A DNA stretch of 64,000 nucleotides from Ahaetulla prasina (GCF_028640845.1 NC_080541.1:7098935-7162934), one strand, 5' to 3'. Counted from the stretch's first letter, positions 50,761-61,517 are shown. Program-made: numbers and translations. The notes: generated by a model not told the origin, from the sequence alone.

Positions 50761-51842
50761 CTGACGTGAACTCAAAAGATTCCTTTATTAGGAATGCCGA
50801 CACTCCTGGCAAAAAGTTTATCTCGCAGGCTAACAAGTCAGGCCGGCCGGAAGATGAAAAGTTGTGTTGTGACTCGCCAGTGGCCAGTGGAGCTGGTAGC
50901 AGATTCGGCCAGCGAGGAGTTTGGAGAGGAACATGGCCCAGTCCTGGAGTCTGGGGAAGGCTCTGATGAGGGCTCTGCATCGGAGGCAGAGAGGGGGCCA
51001 GGGCCGTATGCCAGTTATCAGCTGCCTTTGTAGTCAGACATCAGTGAGGTAGACAAACAGCTGGAGTCTGTTCCCAGTGTGGGCAAGCGCAGAGTTGCCA
51101 GACGAAGGGAACATCTAAAGAACAAGGGTCGACTTGGGAGTAAGGCCACAAGTGGATGATGAATGGTCCCTTCCAGAGGGAATAAAAGATGAGCAAAAGG
51201 GGAGTGGAGTTTGCAGGAGACTATTAGTTTGCCTAATTGGTTTGTGACTCTCCGAGATTCTTTGCCAAGTTTTGAAGATATCGGCCTGGCAGCTCTCCAA
51301 GCCAGAAATGGTCTGTGACTGTAAATTCTCCCTTGAAAGACTTTGCTGAAGGTGAATGAGAGGAATTCATTCTTTGTTTAATAAAAGGGGTTTTGTCGGG
51401 ACCAGGATTCTTCTTCGCACTTTTTGGGGAAGCCTAGTCAGAACAAGTTGTCCGCCACATCTATTCATCTCCACCCCCTGCCTTTTATCCCCAGAGCTAG
51501 GGTGGGCCTCGCTAGCAGCGGTGGCTCTTCCTTCCCCAGGATCAGCCCATAGATTTCCACTGCTCTCCTCTCCTCTGCCTTCTGCACATCCATGCATCAG
51601 GCACTGGACCCAGCTGTTCCTCCTCTTCTTCATCTGCTACCTCCAGGCCTGGGGGCTGTTGATTCTTCATCTGAGGGCTGACGGATGGCCCAGGCTCCGC
51701 TTCTGTCTCTCTCTCTCTGCCAGCTCCATTCCCTCTTCCCCCTTGGAGCTCTCAGGTTGCCTTGATGCTGACCCTAACTCCCACATCTCCTCCTCCTCTG
51801 ATTTGGCTGTTGGAGGGACTGGCAGCCGACAGGCCACAACAC
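50761..51842 (-). mobile_element. LTR, minus strand, split by a solo LTR
   Basis: On the minus strand it begins near TGTTGTGGCCTGTCGG (about 51842), is rich in acidic-type codons (ggaggaggagatgtggga), has a TATA-like ggataaaagg near 51489-51498 and an AATAAA near 50791-50796, and is interrupted at 51446. Outer edges are approximate because no target duplication was found. The plus-strand frame 51356-52039 crossing it is not considered a gene. Confidence 0.6.
50865..51445 (+). mobile_element. Solo LTR with 5-bp TSD
   Basis: Starts TGTTGTGACTCGCC and ends CCTAGTCAGAACA (581 bp). agttg is at 50860-50864 and 51446-51450. Internally it has a TATA-like gaataaaaga near 51178 and AATAAA near 51380. 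No internal retroviral or retrotransposon region remains, as expected after recombination between two LTRs. Confidence 0.88.
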
Positions 51843-51845
51843 AAC

Positions 51846-52071
51846 CTGGGAGGGTTAAAAAAGTGAAGATGGTGCCCACAACGATCACTGAAAAGCCCTG
51901 TTCTTTGTTACACGTGTCATGCTTACAACAATCAATAAAAAAAGAGAGGACTCTAATCACGGCATTGCATCAACACCATCTTGATAGACTCGTTTTCATG
52001 CACGCTTCTCTTCAAATGAGGTCAGTCCCACCGAACTGAAGGTGTTGGAGGTGAGAAAGACCTGGAAGGTT
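51846..52071. other. Unassigned sequence
   Basis: No recognisable feature. Confidence 0.35.
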
Positions 52072-52079
52072 CTATAGAG

Positions 52080-52184
52080 CAGGGGTCTCCAATCTTGGCC
52101 CCTTTAAGACTTGTGGACTTCAACTCCCAGAGTCTTTGGGAGTTGAAGTCCACGTCTTAAAGGGACCAAGGTTGGAGACCCCTG
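52080..52184. mobile_element. hAT foldback miniature element with perfect TSD
   Basis: CAGGGGTCTCCAATC to GGTTGGAGACCCCTG, 105 bp. The perfect 8-bp ctatagag is at 52072-52079 and 52185-52192. Confidence 0.92.
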
Positions 52185-52484
52185 CTATAGAGAGATCTCG
52201 TTCCCAAGCAAAGGCAATGGGACAAAAATCAAAAGAATAGCTAAATTCAAGACGCTGAGCCAATCGACTCCACATTTTGAAATCTCCACCGTACAGCAGT
52301 TCAGGAACAAGATGATGATTATTTTGGTTTGTTGCACAGTCAGCCAGATGTTCAGATGGGATTTGGCATTTTTTTATCGTTCCCAGGCCTCCCGGGATAA
52401 GCAGATCAGGCTGTTTGATGGTATTAGAGGTATCATCAGAGGATGTAAACGGTTCCGGGCAGTGGAGACATTCAATACAGAAAG

Positions 52485-53285
52485 ATCTTGACAGACTTGA
52501 ACATTGGGCACTATCTAACAAAATGAAATTCAACAGTGAAAAAAGTAAGGTTCTACATTTAGGCAAAAAAACCCAAAATGCACAGGTACCGTATATGTGG
52601 TACCTTGCTCAATAGTAGTACCTGTGAGCGGGATCTTGGAGTCCTAGTGGACAACCACTTAGATATGAGCCAGCAGTGTGCAGCAGCTGCCCAAAAAGCC
52701 AAGGCAGTTCTGGGCTGCATAAACAGAGGGATAGAATCAAGATCTCGTGAAGTGTTAATACCACTTTATAATGCCTTGGTAAGGCCACACTTGAATTATT
52801 GCATTCAGTTTTGGTCACCACGATGTAAAAAAGATGTTGAGACTCTAGAAAGAGTGCAGAGAAGAGCAACAAAGATGATTAGGGGACTGGAGGCTAAAAC
52901 ATATGAAGAACGGTTGCAGGAACTCGATATGCCTAGTTTAATGAAAAGAAGGACTAGGGGAGACATGATAGCAGTGTTCCAATATCTCAGGGGTTGCCAC
53001 AAAGAAGAGGGAGTCAAGCTATTCTCCAAAGCACCTGAGGGTAGAACAAGAAGCAATGGGTGGAAACTAATCAAGGAGAGAAGCAACCTAGAACTAAGGA
53101 GAAATTTCCTGACAGTTAAAACAATTAATCAGTGGAACAACTTGCCTGCAGAAGTTGTGAATTCTCCAACACTGGAAATTTTAAAGAAAATGTTGGATAG
53201 CCATTTGTCTGAAATGGTGTAGGGTTTCCTGCCTGGGCAGGGGGTTGGACTAGAAGACCTCCAAGGTCCCTTCCAACTCTGATAT
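52485..53285 (+). mobile_element. CR1 LINE 3' fragment, longest in the window
   Basis: Coding from DLDRLEHWALSNKMKFNSEK (52485-52570) shifts frame near 52575 and continues in a 214-codon frame 52578-53222: [109 protein letters not shown] stop. The 3' terminus gggtttcctgcctgggcagg...ctctgatatt is followed by (ATT)n. The reverse transcriptase core is missing, so it is a 5'-truncated, non-functional copy. Confidence 0.92.
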
Positions 53286-53291
53286 TATTAT

Positions 53292-53436
53292 TATTATTTT
53301 ATTTTTATTTTTTTCATTTGAATTTATATCCCGCCCTTCTCCGAAGACTCAGGGCGGCTTACACAGTGTTAAGCAATAGTCTTCATCCATTTGTATATTA
53401 TATACAAAGTCAACTTTTATTGCCCCCAACAATTAT
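53292..53436 (-). mobile_element. SINE 3' part, minus strand
   Basis: atatcccgcccttctccgaa...cagggcggcttacaca and caaagtcaacttttattgcc are the reverse of the SINE tail and body. The tRNA-like head is missing. Confidence 0.8.
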
Positions 53437-53454
53437 TATTATAATTTTGTAAAT

Positions 53455-53642
53455 GAATGGTTCTGAGGGCGTGGCTTGGTGGGCGTGGTATGGCTTGGTG
53501 GGCATGGCAGGGGAAGGGTACTGCAAAGTCTCCATTCCCACCCCACTCCAGGGGAAGGATATTGCAAAATTTCCATTACCTTCCCATTCCTGAGGGAAGG
53601 ATATTGCAAAATCTCCATTCCCACCCCACTCCAGGGGAAGTA
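53455..53642 (-). mobile_element. hAT miniature element fragment (minisatellite family)
   Basis: gggcgtggcttggtgggcgt, then three units of the 41-bp minisatellite in reverse orientation (ggaaggatattgcaaaa). The terminal repeats are not preserved. Confidence 0.7.
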
Positions 53643-53655
53643 TGGTATGTTACAG

Positions 53656-53725
53656 GGTCACCTGTTTGAGCAGGGGGTTGGACTAGAAGACCTCCAAGGT
53701 CCCTTCCAACTCTGCTATTCTGTTA
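53656..53725 (+). mobile_element. CR1 3' terminus
   Basis: gggtcacctgtttgagcagg, ggttggactagaagacctcc, aaggtcccttccaactctgc, attctgtta. Confidence 0.85.
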
Positions 53726-53729
53726 CCCT

Positions 53730-54660
53730 ATGCCTGAAATACAGGATAACGGATGAAATACAAAGTAAAACGGGTGAGTGATATACATAATAATAGGGAA
53801 TACAGTGCTTGGCTCCGTAAATCCATTTCATTCGCATGTTCTAAAATGCTTTTTAGTCATCATTCTATCTCCCTTCCCATATGCTAAACCGAAATGGAAA
53901 TTGTTCATTAAATCTGTGAGTTCAAAAATAAAATAAAATAAAATAAAATAAGCTTAACTGGAGGATTAAATTCAGCATGTCAAGTATTTACAGCCAATTT
54001 ATTACAAACTCTGGCTGAGTATTCAGTCTGGGTTGAAGCTCCTGCTCTAGCAAACCTTCTCTTCCGTTTTTACAATTCCGCTAAGTGGGATGGTAATCAA
54101 GGCTTTGTTTATGAAACGTTTGAGCAGTCTAACGAATCCAGCTTCTGGACCGCAGAAGTATCCTGGCAGGAAATACCATCTCATTAATGACAATGGCCAA
54201 TTCTTCTGAAAACCCTGACACAATTGGCTAAAAAAAAAATGTGTTCACCTAAAAAAGAAGCCAGGATACATTGGCCGTTGAATAACACACATGCACACAA
54301 AGGTCATTGAGGCAACAGACAATCAACTCCCCCACTCCAAGTTTTCTAACCTGCCCACGCTGCTCTATTTCTGTTGCTGTTACTCATACTTTAATTTACA
54401 GGCAGGGCGTTTGAGAGTTAAAGGTTCCACTTCCTCTTCAAAGGATTATATCACCTTGAATGGGCAAACTCACAGATAAACTAACTGAAAAGGTCAAAAT
54501 AATAATAATGAAGTGGAAGAAAGAGACCGAGGGGCGAATTCTGACTGTACAAAACTGAGCCTTAGAAACAAATGCACACAAAGTCAGAATTGATAAGACA
54601 ACATCCGACAGCAACTGCCACCTGTGCAAAGAAGCTGAAGGAACAGCGGACCGCCTGGTG
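53730..54660. other. Mostly unassigned sequence
   Basis: An (AAAAT)n stretch at 53928-53952. Otherwise no repeat, element end or coding feature recognised. Confidence 0.35.
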
Positions 54661-54671
54661 AGCTCCCGCAA

Positions 54672-55708
54672 GAATAGAATAGAATAGAATAGAATAGAAT
54701 AGAATAGAATAGAATAGAATAGAATAGAATAGAATAGAATAGAATTCTTTATTGGCCAAGTGTGATTGGACACACAAGGAATTTGTCTTTGGTGCATACG
54801 CCCTCAGTGTACATAAAAAAAATAGAATAGAATAGAATAGAATAGAATAGAATAGAATAGAATAGAATAGAATAGAATAGAATAGAATAGAATTCTTTAT
54901 TGGCCACGTGTGATTGGACACACAAGGAATTTGTCTTTGGTGCATACGCCCTCAGTGTACATAAAAGAAATAGAATAGAATAGAATAGAACAGAACAGAA
55001 CAGAACAGAACAGAACAGAACAGAATAGAATAGAATAGAATAGAATAGAATAGAATAATAGAATAGAATAGAATAGAATAGAATTCTTTATTGGCCAAGT
55101 GTGATTGGACACACAAGGAATTTGTCTTTGGTGCACACGCCCTCAGTGTACATAAAAGAAATAGAACAGAACAGAACAGAACAGAACAGAACAGAACAGA
55201 ACAGAATAGAATAGAATAGAATAGAATAGAATAGAATAGAATTTTTTATTGGCCAAGTGTGATTGGACACATAAGGAATTTGTCTTGGTGCATATGCCCT
55301 CAGTATACATAAAAGAAATAATAGAATAGAATAGAATAGAATAGAATAGAATAGAATTCTTTATTGGCCAAGTGTGATTGGACACATAAGGAATTTGTCT
55401 TGGTGCATAGGCTCTCAGTGTACATAAAAGAAATAGAATAGAATAGAATAGAATAGAATAGAATAGAATAGAATTCTTTATTGGCCAAGTGTGATTGGAC
55501 ACATAAAGGAATTTGTCTTGGTGCATAGGCTCTCAGTGTACATAAAAGAAATAGAATAGAATAGAATAGAATAGAATAGAATAGAATAGAATAGAATAGA
55601 ATAGAATAGAATAGAATTCTTTATTGGCCAAGTGTGATTGGACACATAAAGGAATTTGTCTTGGTGCATAGGCTCTCAGTGTACATAAAAGAAAAGATAC
55701 CTTCATCA
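54672..55708 (-). repeat. Satellite-like array of LINE 3' tails and (AATAG)n
   Basis: Seven units, each with about 80 bp of the (ATTCT)n-tailed LINE 3' end (ttattggccaagtgtgattg to tgtacataaaagaaa) and an AATAG-repeat spacer of varying length. LINE segments start near 54745, 54892, 55083, 55241, 55356, 55475 and 55617. Two spacers have converted to AACAG runs (54987-55025, 55164-55204). The last unit extends further into the LINE (aaaagataccttcatcaag). Confidence 0.93.
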
Positions 55709-55789
55709 AGCTAGGATCCTCAGCTAGAAGTTTCAGTCAAAGGCAAAAACGTTTGTCCACTATCCAGTTTTCTAGCTTTGGACATTCTT

Positions 55790-56142
55790 TTTTTTTTAAA
55801 CCATATTTTATTGATTTTTAAACAAAAAAAATACAGAAATACAAAAATAGTGACAATTTTTGTGCAGAACTGTGACCATTTACACGACATATCACTACGA
55901 AGATCTTATACGCTCTACATTTGACTTCATCAAATTCTACTATGTCTGAGTCTGTTTTATTTTTCTGTTTTCAATCCATTTGTACCATTTCTCCCATGAT
56001 ACATAATACTCCAAGTCTGTCATCCCTTTCAATTCCAATGTTCCATTTCAGCGCAAACATTTTTTTTAATTATTAAGTCATGGCTTTTGCGCAATGTTGG
56101 AAGAATGTAAAGACGCCCTCCGAAGACTTAATAATTAATACT
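55790..56142 (-). mobile_element. L1-type 3' end with 17-bp TSD, minus strand
   Basis: Poly-T start, ccatattttattgattttta, then AT-rich sequence with atttgtaccatttctcccat. The perfect 17-bp tagctttggacattctt is at 55773-55789 and 56143-56159. Confidence 0.85.
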
Positions 56143-56269
56143 TAGCTTTGGACATTCTTGATCCTGTGCTGGACACGGAGTCATTGTCTCTCCACTCTTG
56201 AAAGAACTTTGCTGGTCTGGACAACGCAGGCGTTTGTTATTTTTGCACTTTTATGATGCATTCATCTCC

Positions 56270-56425
56270 TGTTGCAGGAATAGCATCTGCCGGGAGGGTG
56301 TGGTTTTGTGCACTGGCTGGATTCTACGCATGTGTGGATGGGACTTTGCTCGCTAGCATGGCCCAGTTCCTGCTCGGTCACAGCCTAGTGCCAGTCTGTG
56401 GCCCAGGGGTTGGGGACTCCTGGTC
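56270..56425. mobile_element. hAT-like fragment (GGTTGGGGACTCCTG end)
   Basis: Ends gcccaggggttggggactcctgg-like, matching the right end of 61518-61759. The left end is not identified. Confidence 0.5.
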
Positions 56426-56552
56426 TAAAGTATTCTCAGGAATCTTCTCCTGACCTAAATATTGTTCTTTTATTAATTCTTAGCACCTATATTTTCCTTC
56501 CTTCCACTTAAGAGTGTCTCTCTCCACTGAGTGGTCAATAGAACTCCAGAAG

Positions 56553-56768
56553 AGCACCGTGGTAGCGCAGTGGTTAGAGTGCAGTACTGCAGGCTGCTGG
56601 CTACCTGCAATTTGGCAGATCAAATCTCACCAGGCTCAAGGTTGACTCAGCCTTCCATCCTTCCGAGGTGGGTAAAATGAGGACCCAGATTGTTGGGGGC
56701 AAGAGGCTGACTCTGTAAACCGCTTAGAGAGGGCTGTAAAGCACTGTGAAGCAGTATGTAAGTTTAAG
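56553..56768 (+). mobile_element. tRNA-derived SINE
   Basis: Head accgtggtagcgcagtggtt (A box) and B-box-like agatcaaatctcacc, body ttgactcagccttccatcc and aaaatgaggacccagattg, 3' end aaagcactgtgaagcagtat. Same class as 25926-26146. Confidence 0.9.
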
Positions 56769-56769
56769 C

Positions 56770-57090
56770 TGTGGGTCAGCTGGCAGCATTTCTTTTTTTC
56801 AAGAATCGCTGAAATAAAAATACGGTTGCTTCAAGGAGGTTCTTTGTAGCTTTTCTGGTTGGATTAACGAGGCATTGATTTTCTCCTTGGCTTCTTTGAT
56901 TTAGTCTGTTTGCAAAGTAGCTGGAAGGTTTCCTTGCTGGCCTGCTTCGGATCCAATGGATGTTTGCTTTGGCCATCGGAATACTTGACATACTGGACTG
57001 ATTCAACAACCCTAAACTGCTGCCTTTGTTCAAAGTGTGACAAGGCACTCTTTGACCCACTTATCCAGTGATGAGATTTTTACTCACATG
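56770..57090. other. Unassigned sequence
   Basis: The minus-strand frame 57060-56776 (94 codons) has no recognisable domain and no supporting context. Confidence 0.35.
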
Positions 57091-57092
57091 GA

Positions 57093-57283
57093 CAGATAGT
57101 CCTCGACTTACAACAGAGCCAGATTCACTTAACAACCGTGCTACAAACGTAGCAACGGCAGTCATTTAACAACTGTGGCAAGAAAATTTCTAAATGGGAC
57201 AAAATTCACTTAACAACTGTCTTGCTTAACCACAGAAATTTTGGACTTAATTGTGGTCGTAAGCGGAGAGCTACCTGTAGTAG
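57093..57283. mobile_element. CAGGTAGTCC-family element, internally deleted
   Basis: Left cagatagtcctcgacttaca, right ggtcgtaagcggagagctac. The interior is reduced to gattcacttaacaaccgtgc and neighbouring blocks. Confidence 0.78.
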
Positions 57284-57499
57284 TTTTACTACTAGACCAC
57301 AGATTTCCCTGCTCTGCTGGACTACAGAACTCAAGAATTGGGGAGTAGGAGGTGATAGAAACTCTAGTCCGAAATCAGAAGAATGACATGTATAAAATCC
57401 ATTCACTGCACAAAGGCGTACATCATGGCTTATAAACCCACAATGACAGTATTCACATTACACATTTAGCTAAAACTAATTCAACCCCATGATGATATG

Positions 57500-57650
57500 A
57501 TGGGAGCTTCATCACCGGAAGCTTTCAAGAAGAGACTGGACTGCCATCTGTCAGAAATGGTATAGGGTCTCCTGCTTGGGCGGGGTGGGTGGGTGGGTTG
57601 GACTAGATGACCTACAAGGTCCCTTCCAACTCTGTTATGCTGTTCTGCAA
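57500..57650 (+). mobile_element. CR1 3' end
   Basis: gggagcttcatcaccggaag, aagaagagactggactgcca, gggtctcctgcttgggcggg with a (GGGT) expansion, aaggtcccttccaactctgt. Confidence 0.85.
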
Positions 57651-57852
57651 CTTAGAATATAGCGTGACCTATACATCTTGGTAATATTTGCAGTGGTGTG
57701 GCTAAGCTCACATAACATGCTAAGCCATAATGAAGTTGATTTGGGGGTTGTTGTTTTTTTTACCAAATGTGATGCATGTACTCAACCAATGGCGCTTATA
57801 CGTTGCACCAAGAGAAGAGAATACTTGTAGCTCAAAATTGAATGGTGGGCTC

Positions 57853-58127
57853 CGGATGTGTGTTTCAGCAGGCTCTGACCAGTTCTGGAGAACTGGTAGC
57901 GGAAATTTTGAGTAGTTCGGAGAACCGGTAGTAAAAATTCTGACTGGTCCCGCCCCCATCTATTCTCTGCCTCCCAAGTCCCAGCTGATCGGGCGGAAAT
58001 GGGGATTTTGCAGTGTCCTTCACCTGCAGTGGGGAGGGAATGGGGATTTTACAGTATCCTCCCCCTGCCACGCCCACCAAGCCACACCCACAGGACTGGT
58101 AGTAAAAAAATTTGAAACCCATCACTG
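57853..58127. mobile_element. hAT miniature element
   Basis: The left end is decayed (tgtgtgtttcagcagg) and the right end is TTTGAAACCCATCACTG. Flanks gtgggctc and gtggaggc match at six of eight positions. The body matches 13732-14020 over its length. Confidence 0.8.
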
Positions 58128-58151
58128 GTGGAGGCCCTGGCACTATCTAAA

Positions 58152-58400
58152 TTTGGTGGATTTTTTTGCAGATTTTTCATTATGCCCAACTAGGTATAAC
58201 ATTAACAGTGTTAGCAACAACCTAATAAAACAAAACACCAAGACCATTCCCACCAACAGTACAGGGCAAGCCACTGGTATATACAAAGAGAGCAAACCCT
58301 ACTCCTTTTAGAACTGATGATGTTACCTAACGTGGTAATATAAACGTCTACAAAAAACAACAACCAAGCTCAGGGAGCACCAAGGACCCCATATTATAGA
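58152..58400. repeat. Inverted-repeat element related to the 10-13 kb minisatellite
   Basis: Left half tttttgcagatttttcatta and cccaactaggtataacatta faces the right half gaactgatgatgttacctaa and aacaaccaagctcagggagc, roughly complementary. It corresponds to the 10.16-13.37 kb unit in both orientations. Confidence 0.6.
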
Positions 58401-58513
58401 TTGTGTTTTACAATTTAGAAGTTCATCTCAACAGCTCACTGCAGCACAGTCATTAAAACAGGGCTAAGCAAACCATAGATTACTACAATATTTATTTATT
58501 TATGCATTCAGTT

Positions 58514-58754
58514 CAGGGGTGAAATGCTCCTGGTTCAGACCGGATCGTGCGATCCAGTAGCGATCTTGGCTGGTGGTTCGGAGAACCGGTAGCAATCGCG
58601 GTGCGAGGTGATGCCCACCCGCCTGGCTGTCGTTACTTCCTGCTTTTAACCAGGAAGTAGTGTTTTGCACCGACTGTGCAGAGGGTATGTGCGTTCATGT
58701 GACATGTACGCCTGCACTTCCGAACCGGTAAGGAAGGTAAGTAGATTTCACCCA
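58514..58754. mobile_element. hAT miniature element
   Basis: Starts CAGGGGTGAAATGCTCC and ends TAGATTTCACCCA. Flanks attcagtt (58506-58513) and attcactt (58755-58762) match at seven of eight positions. Confidence 0.78.
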
Positions 58755-58849
58755 ATTCACTTTGTCTAGTCACGCATCTCAAACAAGCTATTCTGGGAAG
58801 CAAGCAATCATAAAATTAATTAAACATCATTACCATTACAATACATCTT

Positions 58850-58900
58850 GGCTGGGGAATTCTGGGAGTTGAAGTCCACACATCTTAAAGTTGCCAAGTT
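58850..58900 (-). mobile_element. Foldback hAT arm fragment
   Basis: ggctggggaattctgggagt, tgaagtccacacatcttaaa and gttgccaagttgg. Only one arm is present. Confidence 0.65.
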
Positions 58901-59097
58901 GGAAAAAAACGGCACTTTAAGGTATTAGGTTTTTTTCCAGAACTGGCATGCTTAAACCGTTCTTGATTTTGAATGTGGAGGTTGCTAGTAGCGAAACAGC
59001 TAAAATACATATTGTAACTGATTATATCAAGCAGAGACGGATAGCAGGATGCAAACCGGAGAGATTGTAAAGAGTAAAAGTGGTTTTCTGCTGAAGT

Positions 59098-59513
59098 TTG
59101 TTTTTTTTTATTGAAAAAGTTTTAACAAGCAAAAACATTTTCCCTCTTTTTCCCCCCCTCCCCCCTCAAAACCCCCTTCCCCCCTCCCTTCCTCCCCCAC
59201 CCCGGCTTCCCGGGTCAATCACAAGGTATTGTTATACATAAACCAAACATAGAATAAAATTTTCCCTTCTAATCCAATTAACCTCATCCAAGTCTTTTCA
59301 TTTCCTAACCTCCCCATTACATAAAATAATACATCCTAATTATTCAAGGCAATCTGATATTTCTTAATCTGATATCTGTTTTGTAAATAATCCATTTTTT
59401 CCATTCAATTAAATATCTTTCCCGCGTATTGTCTTTCAAAAAAGCTGAGATTTTAGCCATCTCAGCCAAGTTAGTAACTTTCAATATCCATTCTTCTATT
59501 GTAGGTGAAGTAT
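59098..59513 (-). mobile_element. L1 3' end, minus strand
   Basis: Poly-T start, C-rich stretch at 59147-59210, and sequence closely matching 48129-48540. tgctgaagt is at 59089-59097 and 59514-59522. Confidence 0.85.
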
Positions 59514-59624
59514 TGCTGAAGTATTTTGAAATATGTGGTTATGCCAAGAAAGAGAACATTTCGCTATTGAGAATATGTTTTAAATATTCTGGAAGCTGTC
59601 TTAATTGGTACGATGACTTTGAAT

Positions 59625-59761
59625 CAGTAGTGGGTCCCACTCACCTTCGCTACCGGTTTGGAATCCGGAGCGGGCATGTGTGTTTGATTCGCTCGCGTCC
59701 AGCGCTTCTGTGCATGCGCAGAGTGTCTGAACCGGGGTAAACCGGTAGAAACCTGCCGCTG
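59625..59761. mobile_element. hAT miniature element with perfect TSD
   Basis: 137 bp, CAGTAGTGGGTCCCAC to GTAGAAACCTGCCGCTG, with accggtt motifs near both ends. The perfect 8-bp ctttgaat is at 59617-59624 and 59762-59769. Confidence 0.9.
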
Positions 59762-60288
59762 CTTTGAATGGCAACATGTTCGAAAGCAGTAAATACAATA
59801 AGAGTTTAAAAGTGGCTTTCCTTGAAAACGCTGGAAGTCTCATCAGACACCTGGATCATATTACCATACGTGGTGGACGTGCGTTGTAGCGAAAAGATAT
59901 TGGACTAAGATACACACGTGGTTGGAGAAAATGATTAAAAGACACATAGACTTTAAGCCAAAAATCTTTCTGTTGGGAATTATTCCTGAGATATATATAC
60001 TAGAGATGTAAAATATTTGGTTGTGAATATTATTACAGCAGCCAGGATTGTGTTTGCTAAAAACTGGAAAAATGAGAAATTACCTTCGCAAGATGAAATA
60101 ATTAGGAAGATGATGGAATGTGCAGAGATGTGTAAATTAACATTTGAAATTAGAGACCAAGATGATAAGCTATATTATAAAATATGGGATTTATTCTATA
60201 ACTGGTTAGATGGGAAAATAAGTTAGAAAGAAGATATATCTATATATATCTATAATTTATATATAATTTATTTATGGACCATCAATTG

Positions 60289-60417
60289 TGTTGTAAATGT
60301 TGTACCTTGATGAACGTATCTTTTCTTTTATGTACACTGAGAGCATATGCACCAAGACAAATTCCTTGTGTGTCTAATCACACTTGGCCAATAAAATTCT
60401 ATTCTATTCTATTCTAT
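60289..60417 (+). mobile_element. (ATTCT)n-tailed LINE 3' end, plus strand
   Basis: gtaccttgatgaacgtatct, ttatgtacactgagagcata, cacttggccaataaaattct and an (ATTCT)n tail. 5'-truncated to about 110 bp. Confidence 0.9.
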
Positions 60418-60429
60418 AATTTATTTTGT

Positions 60430-61108
60430 CACAACAGTATACACAAGCATCAACATAAAACAACAACACATCATATAAGCATATATATGAGCAAAAAGTT
60501 AGCAATAACTATATTAATTTGATATAATGAAAGGAAACGATAGGACAGGAACGGTAGGCACTTTTGTGCTCTTATGCACGCCCCTTATAGTCCTCTTAGG
60601 AATGGGGTGAGGTCAATAGTAGACAGTTTTTGGTTAAAGCTTTTGGGAGTTTGAGAAGAGACCACAGAGTCAGGTAGTGTGTTCCAAGTGTTAACAACTC
60701 TGTTACAGAAGTCATATTTTCTGCAATCAAGATTGAAGCGGTTAACATTAAGTTTGAATCTATTGTTTGATCTTGTATTATTGATTGAAGCTGAAGTAGT
60801 CTTTAACAGGAAGGATATTGCAATAGATGATTCTATGAGTTAAACACAGGTCCTGTCGAAGGCGGCGGAGTTCTACATTTTCTAAACCCAGGATATCAAG
60901 TCTGGTGGTATAAAGTATTTTGTTGTTTTCAGAGGAGCGGAGAACTCTTCTTGTAAAATATTTCTGGACGCGTTCAATTGTATTAATGTCGGAGATGTGG
61001 TATGGGTTCCAGACAGGTGAGCTGTATTCAAGAATAGGTCTGGCAAATGTTTTGTATTTACGAAAGAGACGTGTATTTTGAGATTGCACAAGAAGATATG
61101 TAAACACC
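60430..61108 (-). pseudogene. Jockey-like LINE ORF2 C-terminus, minus strand
   Basis: The frame 61107-60778 encodes YKTFARPILEYSSPVWNPYH, IERVQKYFTRRVLRSSENNK, RLDILGLENVELRRLRQDLC and THRIIYCNILPVKDYFSFNQ, the post-polymerase region of a non-LTR protein. The frame shifts at FNQ, where the 44-kb copy continues FNCNNTRATNRFKLNV. The 3' region (60540-60605) has gaacggtaggcac and tatgcacgccccttat. Confidence 0.87.
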
Positions 61109-61211
61109 CCTTCAGCTTATTGAAATTGTTTGATGTGAATGATTTTTTTTCTCTTTTTTTGTTGTGGAAAAATAAAATTTTCATTTTTAAAAAAAAAAGT
61201 GGCTTTCCTTG

Positions 61212-61510
61212 GTCGCAGATTAAACCTGCAAATTGAAGTACGACATACAAGCACACTCGCACAAATAATTGAATATAGACAGGATCTGTGACAGAATTTT
61301 CAAGCAGGGAGCTATAACGTTTTGCAGAGGAATGTCTCAGGTCTTTGAAGATGTATATATCTTGCCACTAATGTGACAACTCAGATCTGACATGGCATTT
61401 TTGCTGCTGGATTCCTTTAGACAGTTAACTACATCCAGGTACTGGGAGTTCTTGGGGTTTACGACAGCAATTGGGTCTGAAATTAGTATCAATTAGCACC
61501 ACAGTTATAA
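61212..61510. other. Unassigned sequence
   Basis: No recognisable feature. Confidence 0.35.
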
Positions 61511-61517
61511 AGCAATG

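Larger units (their letters stand above)
59825..61194 (+). mobile_element. L1 LINE 3' end with TSD, containing nested LINE sequence
   Basis: The L1 ORF2 C-terminus at 59850-60226 (IDFKPKIFLLGIIPEIYTRD, TAARIVFAKNWKNEKLPSQD, MECAEMCKLTFEIRDQDDKL, WDLFYNWLDGKIS stop) and an L1-type A-rich tail with aataaaattttcattttt at 61170-61188. The direct repeat aaaagtggctttccttg is at 59808-59824 and 61195-61211. The block from about 60289 to 61108 is a later insertion. Confidence 0.85.

Noticed and set aside
51356..52039. 227-codon open frame
   Set aside because: It crosses the solo LTR boundary, the outer LTR and flanking sequence, with no domain. An accidental frame.
54672..55708. Regular repeats with spacers that could suggest a CRISPR array
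   Set aside because: The repeated part is a LINE 3' end and the spacers are AATAG microsatellite. The genome is eukaryotic.
56776..57060. 94-codon minus-strand frame
   Set aside because: No family signature, no context, and flanked by a SINE and unassigned sequence.
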